Assembly: GCA_965603115.1 (NCBI GenBank)
Contig: CBFDBT010000070.1
Span: 1-11,687, forward strand
Reading direction: 5' to 3'
Length of the DNA stretch: 11,687 bases
Origin: CBFDBT01 sp965603115
GTDB lineage: Bacteria; Pseudomonadota; Alphaproteobacteria; Sphingomonadales; Kordiimonadaceae
Positions 7,662-11,687 of the stretch are shown here, in pieces (positions within the stretch are counted from its first letter, which is position 1; each line of letters opens with the position of its first letter). The notes under the pieces were generated by a model. That model searched no databases, was not told where the DNA came from, and was given only the letters and a program-made list of their open reading frames with translations. A program made the translations under genes and the position numbers.

Positions 7662-8413
7662 TTTTTCCATCCCGCACTATAATTTATATTTCAGTTTTTA
7701 TGATAGGCGCCCGAATTTTAGCGATTGTATTGTCGCCATCCCAAGATGGGGTATCAGGTCTCGGATCAGGTTCTGATGAGCAAGCCTACATATTGAATGA
7801 AGTTGTACCAACTAGCTTTAATGGTTGGAAATTGGATCCGTCAATAAACACCATTCAGCCGAATGAAGAGGGGGACTTGAAAAGCAGGATATATGATCAG
7901 AATATCTCCCGAGGATACCGTGATAAAAATGGCTACTTAATTATGCTGGTGGTAGCTTATGGGCGCAATCAAAGTGATTCACTGCAACTGCATAGACCTG
8001 AAGTATGTTATGTTGCGAATGGCTTTAGAATAGTTTCAAATGAACAACAGGATGTAAAGCTTATCTCTTACTTTGATGCCTCATTGCCTAGTCTACGTTT
8101 AGTTACTGTAAGCAGCTACAGGTCTGAAATTGTGACTTATTGGACCAGAGTAGGCAATTCACTGCCAACATCTAATTTAAGTAGGCAATATGAGAAACTC
8201 AAATTTGGGTTATCCGGTAATGTTCCCGATGGTGTTTTGGTGAGGGTGTCAAGTATCTCTGACGAGCCAGAAGCTGCCTATAAAATGCATGATAAATTTA
8301 TAAATGACTTGATTGATGTCATAGATGAGAAAACCCTAAAACTCTTTATAGGTCCTCTTGTGCACTACGATAAGAATAGTCATAAGAAAACTCCATACGT
8401 AGAAGATAATTGA
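7658..8413 (+). CDS. epsI: EpsI family exosortase-associated protein (DUF3485)
   Basis: Exosortase partner protein whose biochemical role is not established. Seen: one N-terminal hydrophobic anchor (about residues 8-25), then a periplasmic domain with the family motifs FNGWKLD (about 54-60), the tyrosine- and glycine-rich VAYGRNQSDSLQLHRPEVCY (about 98-117), where HRPEVCY is the EpsI/DUF3485 hallmark, and VTYWTRVGN (about 158-166). The length of 251 residues is usual for stand-alone EpsI. It begins inside the exosortase stop codon (ATGA), so the two are probably translationally coupled, in line with the many exosortases fused to EpsI. The C-terminal 20 or so residues are charged and look unstructured. 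epsD follows after 13 bases. Confidence 0.9.
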   Translation: MIFPSRTIIYISVFMIGARILAIVLSPSQDGVSGLGSGSDEQAYILNEVVPTSFNGWKLDPSINTIQPNEEGDLKSRIYDQNISRGYRDKNGYLIMLVVAYGRNQSDSLQLHRPEVCYVANGFRIVSNEQQDVKLISYFDASLPSLRLVTVSSYRSEIVTYWTRVGNSLPTSNLSRQYEKLKFGLSGNVPDGVLVRVSSISDEPEAAYKMHDKFINDLIDVIDEKTLKLFIGPLVHYDKNSHKKTPYVEDN

Positions 8414-8426
8414 AAGGAATACCATC

Positions 8427-9383
8427 ATGAATATTCTTAAATCCCGAACATTAAAAATTTCCACAGTCGCACTTTCTATATTGCTTGTCGGTTGTGGAGA
8501 GAATTCGACTGATGAGAAAGCTGATAAAAAGACTGATGACAATCAACCATCTGGGCAGGTGCTTGCTCGTGTGAATGGTGAAGAGATTACAATTTATGAA
8601 CTTAATAATGAGCTTTCTAGGGTGAAAGCATCGGAAGAAAATCGAGAAGCTATCTCTAGAAATCTTCTTAGATCGCTCGTTACCCGGACAATTCTTGTGC
8701 AAAATGCAAAGAAGAATAACATGGATCGTTCCCCAAACATTATGATGGAATTAGAGAGGTCAAAAGCGACGATATTAGCCAAAGCCTATTTGCAATCGCA
8801 GTTGATAAAAAGGGCTGAAGTTCCCCGCAGTGAGGTTGAATCCTATATATTTGATAACCCGTCTAAGTTTGCCAACCGAGCCTATTATACTTTTGACACT
8901 ATTATTCTCTCAAATGATTATCTTTCAAAAGAGAGAAGAGAAAGGTGGGAAACGGTTACAAATCTTGATGAAATTGAGAGCGAATTATTGCAAGATAGTC
9001 TTGATTACAAACGTATGCCATACACTGCATTTAGTGAGACATTACCCGCTGGGGTCATAAAAGATATGCCAGAGATCAAAATGAATGGCGATGTGTTTTT
9101 TATAGTCATGAAGGGTGTGAGTTATCTTAATATTTATAAGACAAGCCGCCCTGCGGTGCTCACTGGTGAAAAAGCATTTGCAGTCGCTGAAAAACATTTA
9201 TCCGATCAAAAAACAAAAGAATTTTTAGTGAAACTAGAGACTGATGAGTTAGCTGCTGCAAATATTGAATATTTAGGAGATTATAAAGACCTCACACCCG
9301 AGGCAAAGGTGCCTGTCAATACACAAATAGAAGAGGCAGTTGATCAGGTTGCTCCTACTTTATCTGAATCAGGAAATAATTAA
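8427..9383 (+). CDS. epsD: EpsD family peptidyl-prolyl cis-trans isomerase lipoprotein
   Basis: Periplasmic lipoprotein of the EpsD family, a SurA/PpiC-related group found in EPS operons with exosortases, likely helping fold or assemble exported components. Seen: a signal peptide with lipobox LVGC (Cys23), a low-complexity charged linker (about 24-42), the SurA_N-like start QVLARVNGEEITIYELNNEL (about 44-63), a helical region with RNLLRSLVTRTILVQNAKKN, and a divergent PpiC-like domain from about residue 150 (AYYTFDTIIL). Family parvulin catalytic residues are not obvious, so isomerase activity is uncertain. It ends in an acidic tail of about 40 residues. ATG 8427 has AGGA 8 bases upstream (8415-8418). 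It is the last intact gene of the EPS core before the scarred junction. Confidence 0.87.
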   Translation: MNILKSRTLKISTVALSILLVGCGENSTDEKADKKTDDNQPSGQVLARVNGEEITIYELNNELSRVKASEENREAISRNLLRSLVTRTILVQNAKKNNMDRSPNIMMELERSKATILAKAYLQSQLIKRAEVPRSEVESYIFDNPSKFANRAYYTFDTIILSNDYLSKERRERWETVTNLDEIESELLQDSLDYKRMPYTAFSETLPAGVIKDMPEIKMNGDVFFIVMKGVSYLNIYKTSRPAVLTGEKAFAVAEKHLSDQKTKEFLVKLETDELAAANIEYLGDYKDLTPEAKVPVNTQIEEAVDQVAPTLSESGNN

Positions 9384-9425
9384 GTGGCTGTAAATAATAC
9401 TAAGTATATGCAATTACATAGATGA
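9384..9425 (+). other. 14-codon open frame after epsD, possible start of a deleted gene
   Basis: A GTG directly after the epsD TAA has AGGA (9371-9374) 9 bases upstream, a normal ribosome site, but the frame (VAVNNTKYMQLHR) ends in TGA at 9423-9425. It could be the surviving N-terminus of the gene whose tail lies just downstream, or chance. Weak. Confidence 0.2.
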
Positions 9426-9443
9426 CTAGCTACCCTCAAATAG

Positions 9444-9623
9444 CTTGTTAAGTTGAAGTACATAAATTTTGACAGAATTTTAGTGGAGGCAATGACTAAT
9501 TTTGATAAAGAATATGATCATGTGATCTATGTAAATATGGTAAGTGACAATAGATTTGATAAGTATCATTTTTATGATGCTGATCATATGAATCATGCCG
9601 GAGCAGGAAAATTATCGCGCTAA
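9444..9623 (+). pseudogene. C-terminal remnant of an SGNH/GDSL-type hydrolase
   Basis: The open frame after a TAG at 9441-9443 encodes about 59 residues ending at TAA 9621-9623. It looks like the tail of a secreted SGNH hydrolase or O-acyl-modifying enzyme: YDHVIYVNM, then FYDADHMNHAGAGKLS, which contains the block V signature DxxH (DADH) followed by N-x-x-GA, the normal end of these proteins. Blocks I-III and most of the protein are absent from the window. The first in-frame ATG (9492) is only 2 bases after GGAGG (9485-9489), too close for a proper start, and the residues before it also read as protein, so this is more likely a fragment than a 43-residue gene. In EPS loci such enzymes usually add or remove acyl groups on the glycan. 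Assignment is by motif only. Confidence 0.5.
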
Positions 9624-9657
9624 ATAAATGGAATTGTGTTTAGAATGAATGAGGCTG

Positions 9658-9703
9658 CCCTCTGAATCAGAACTATCTATGATCAGAGGGGGCTATCTAT
9701 TTT
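9658..9703 (+). terminator. Strong hairpin with a short T-run, possible terminator
   Basis: CCCTCTGA (9658-9665) pairs exactly with TCAGAGGG (9683-9690). After a bulged A (9666), TCA (9667-9669) pairs with TGA (9680-9682), giving 11 pairs and a 10-base loop. The T-run TTTT (9700-9703) starts 9 bases after the stem, farther than in a classic intrinsic terminator, so efficiency is doubtful. It lies after the hydrolase remnant and before the flippase and may separate the EPS core from the glycan cassette, or be a scar structure. Confidence 0.4.
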
Positions 9704-9716
9704 AGAGAGGTGAAAT

Positions 9717-9770
9717 ATGCCTCATAGGCTACATCACATCAAGGTGTTCATGAAGGTACGCAATGAGTAA
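9717..9770 (+). CDS. 17-residue mini-ORF overlapping the flippase start (possible leader peptide)
   Basis: ATG 9717 has AGAGG 6 bases upstream (ending 9710), and encodes MPHRLHHIKVFMKVRNE before TAA 9768-9770, overlapping the first eight bases of the flippase gene (ATG 9763). The arrangement would allow translational coupling. It is basic and histidine-rich. It may be a leader peptide, a gene remnant or chance; the ribosome site is the only positive evidence. Confidence 0.3.
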   Translation: MPHRLHHIKVFMKVRNE

Positions 9771-11046
9771 TTTCAATATTAATCGTACAGATAAGAAAGT
9801 GTTATTGTCGAATTTTTTTTCGTTAGGTCTGTTACAATTTGTGAGTACGTTTCTACCTCTTCTCACTATCCCATATTTAGTCAGAGTACTTGGTGCAGAA
9901 TTTTATGGCGTTATTGCATTCTCTTCAGCTACTGTTGTGTATTTTCAAATATTAATTGCTTATGGGTTTAATTTAACTGGCGCGAGAGATATTTCCTTAT
10001 TCAGGCATGATAAAAAGAAATTAGTTGAAATTTATAGCGCTATACAGAGCATAAAACTCATTTTTATGTTTATAGGACTTTTCATTCTAACACTGCTCAT
10101 ATTAGTTTTTGATGAAATTTTTGCTGATTGGAAAATATTCTATTTGTCTTATGCTGTTGTTGTTGGGCAAGCCATTTTCCCTGGATGGTTTTTTCAGGGC
10201 GTGGAGCAAATGAAATATATAACTTTTATAAATATTTGTGCGAGATTGATCTTTACATTTGGTGTATTTGTTCTTGTAAAAGAAAGAAGTGATTATTATC
10301 TTGTGCCCGCTTTAAGTGCATTTGGTTATTTTGTCTCCAGTCTATGGTCACTCATAATTTTAAGAAAGAAATTCGGAGTTGGTTTTCAGGTTCAAGATAA
10401 ATATATATTATATGATCAAATAATAAATGGCTGGCATATATTCCTCACCAACATTTCTGTGAGCGTTTATACAGCTACTACAACTATAATATTGGGCATA
10501 TTTACAAATAATGTTCTTGTCGGCTATTATGCTGCGGCAGAAAAGCTTATAACAGCACTCAAATATATGGTATTACCTATTTCGCAAACTTTATTCCCGT
10601 TCCTCGTTCGCTTGTCTAAAGATTCAAAGTTTGCTGTGCTGAGTATTGTGAGAAAACTGTTATTTACTTTGGGCATAGGCGCATTATTCTTTTCTATAAC
10701 GCTCATATATTTTTCTGAAGATATAACCTTATTTATATTTGGGGAGGATTATATTAATACTGTTATTCTTATCAAAATATTAGGGATTATTCCATTCTTG
10801 GTCATGGTTGATACTATGCTTGGTACGCTGACTATGTTGGTATTTGATCGTAAAAAAAGTTACAGTCGTATAATTTTGTCAGCAAGTTTATTAAGTATAG
10901 TTTCAGTAATGATTTTGGTGCCGTTGTACCAGCATATAGGCGCAGCTATATCAGTACTTATTGTTGAAGTTTTTATATCAGTGAGACTATTTATATACGT
11001 GCAGCAAAGTAATTTAAGAATTTTTTTTGGAAGTAAAGATGACTAA
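9763..11046 (+). CDS. wzx: Wzx/RfbX-type oligosaccharide flippase
   Basis: Inner-membrane flippase of the MOP superfamily that moves undecaprenyl-linked repeat units to the periplasmic face. Seen: about twelve hydrophobic segments over 427 residues, the usual Wzx size, and the family's N-terminal signature (FFSLGLLQFVSTFLPLLTIP then YLVRVLGAEFYGVIAF, and YGFNLTGARDIS at about 67-78). A second conserved stretch is GWFFQGVEQMKYI (about 141-153). ATG 9763 has AAGG 6 bases upstream (9753-9756). The gene ends 8 bases inside the next gene. Its base composition is much richer in A+T than the epsE-epsD block, as is common for transferred glycan cassettes. No Wzy polymerase or glycosyltransferase is visible; they presumably lie beyond the window. 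Substrate specificity cannot be read from the sequence. Confidence 0.92.
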   Translation: MSNFNINRTDKKVLLSNFFSLGLLQFVSTFLPLLTIPYLVRVLGAEFYGVIAFSSATVVYFQILIAYGFNLTGARDISLFRHDKKKLVEIYSAIQSIKLIFMFIGLFILTLLILVFDEIFADWKIFYLSYAVVVGQAIFPGWFFQGVEQMKYITFINICARLIFTFGVFVLVKERSDYYLVPALSAFGYFVSSLWSLIILRKKFGVGFQVQDKYILYDQIINGWHIFLTNISVSVYTATTTIILGIFTNNVLVGYYAAAEKLITALKYMVLPISQTLFPFLVRLSKDSKFAVLSIVRKLLFTLGIGALFFSITLIYFSEDITLFIFGEDYINTVILIKILGIIPFLVMVDTMLGTLTMLVFDRKKSYSRIILSASLLSIVSVMILVPLYQHIGAAISVLIVEVFISVRLFIYVQQSNLRIFFGSKDD

Positions 11047-11687
11047 TATTTTAATAATTGGCGGTGGCGGTTTTATAGGCAAAAATATTGTTGAAAAGAT
11101 AATAGATCTTTCAAATTCCAAGATCACATTGTTACTACGAAAACCACTAAAGAAAAATTACGATGAGAATGATAGGATTACTATAATTGAAGGAAGCCTT
11201 CACAATACTGATCTTATCGAAAGAATAATTGTAGCTCAGAAAATAGATTATATAATACATCTAGTTTCAACATTAATACCTTCATCTTCTTTAGTAGATT
11301 TCAACGAAGAAATGATAAATATAATTATACCCACATATAAGCTTCTAGAGATTGCGGCAAAAAATAATATAAAAATACTATTCTTTTCCTCAGGGGGAAC
11401 TGTATATTGTAGTAATAGTGGTAATATTTAAGAAGATCAAACTTTATCCCCTATTAGCTATTATGGGCAGAGTAAAGTCTTAATTGAATCTCACATAAAG
11501 TTTTTACACAGGGTGTCTGGTTTAAAATATATCATTTTGAGGCCTTCTAACGTCTACGGGAAATATCAACGTATTGATGCTAAGCAAGGGTTTATAGCCG
11601 TTGCACTGGGGAATATAATTTCAGGTAGACCAGTGGAAATTTGGGGTGATGGTAGTAGTACTAGAGATTATGTGGATGTTACAGATG
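11039..11687 (+). pseudogene. NAD-dependent sugar-nucleotide epimerase/dehydratase, interrupted by an in-frame TAA (partial at window end)
   Basis: Short-chain dehydrogenase fold of the UDP-glucose 4-epimerase type. Seen: Rossmann GGGGFIG (8-14), IIHLVSTLIP (72-81), and the SSGGTVY loop (117-123), then TAA at 11429-11431 after 130 codons. The same frame continues uninterrupted to the window end, with the catalytic YxxxK (YGQSK, 11462-11476), LRPSNVYGKY, and GDGSSTRDYVDV, all typical of the family. So one substitution separates the cofactor-binding half from the catalytic Tyr/Lys half, and the first product would be inactive. AAA-to-TAA is a likely origin (the family often has K-E-D here). The glycine normally after TVY is a cysteine. 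ATG 11039 has GGA 7 bases upstream (11029-11031) and overlaps the flippase stop, arguing for coupling; an upstream TTG (11027) is less likely. The exact sugar substrate is unresolved. Confidence 0.86.

Noticed and set aside
9469..9502. Perfect TTGACA (9469-9474) as a promoter for the flippase.
   Set aside because: No acceptable -10 lies 16-18 bases downstream; the nearest TAATTT is 22 bases away. The stretch also reads as part of the hydrolase remnant.
9673..9712. 20-bp tandem duplication (CTATCTAT at 9673 and 9693).
   Set aside because: Only the first 8 bases match well; the rest of the two units differ at most positions.
1..11687. CRISPR arrays, tRNA or rRNA genes, insertion sequences or phage genes.
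   Set aside because: No regularly spaced repeats, no recognisable RNA gene sequence, and no transposase or integrase motifs in any frame. The long frames opposite the exporter and inside other genes are shadows of better-supported genes.

Overview
The window is part of an exopolysaccharide (EPS) export and assembly locus of the exosortase B / PEP-CTERM type, from a Gram-negative bacterium, almost certainly a proteobacterium. The Gram-negative call rests on an outer-membrane beta-barrel, a Wza-type export protein, a lipobox protein and a two-component type I secretion pair. The gene families (EpsD, EpsE, EpsF, EpsG, EpsI, XrtB) are those named from methylotrophic betaproteobacterial EPS operons. 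The PrtD/PrsD-like transporter beside them is common in alphaproteobacteria. I cannot fix the class from sequence alone. G+C is moderate in the left and middle parts and clearly lower at the right end.

Layout: (1) 1-2081, minus strand: the start of an HlyD-family membrane fusion protein and, upstream of it, a PrtD/HlyB-type ABC exporter; the two overlap by an ATGA. (2) 2082-2310: a divergent control region with a perfect 10-bp inverted repeat and a good plus-strand promoter. (3) 2311-9383, plus strand: a tightly packed operon of outer-membrane beta-barrel, epsE (Wza-like export with SLBB domains), epsF (Wzz-like chain-length protein, split by an in-frame TAG), epsG (CpsD/Wzc-like ATPase with a GspE-N-like front end), xrtB (exosortase B), epsI and epsD (lipoprotein, peptidyl-prolyl isomerase family). 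(4) 9384-9762: a scar-like junction with the C-terminal remnant of an SGNH hydrolase, a strong hairpin and a mini-ORF that overlaps the next start. (5) 9763-11687: a low-G+C glycan cassette with a Wzx-type flippase and a sugar-nucleotide epimerase, the latter broken by an in-frame TAA and running off the window.

How they would work together: Wzx flips lipid-linked repeat units; EpsF and EpsG set chain length in the inner membrane; EpsE, perhaps with the beta-barrel, carries the polymer across the outer membrane. XrtB and EpsI would process PEP-CTERM surface proteins (none is visible here) that may associate with the polymer. The divergent type I exporter could secrete matrix proteins or glycan-modifying enzymes, as PrsDE does in rhizobia; that is inference.

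The most striking feature is decay or interruption. Two genes (epsF and the epimerase) each carry one in-frame nonsense codon with otherwise intact coding on both sides, and a third survives only as a tail. This could mean a recently inactivated EPS locus, sequence error, or, less likely, regulated readthrough.
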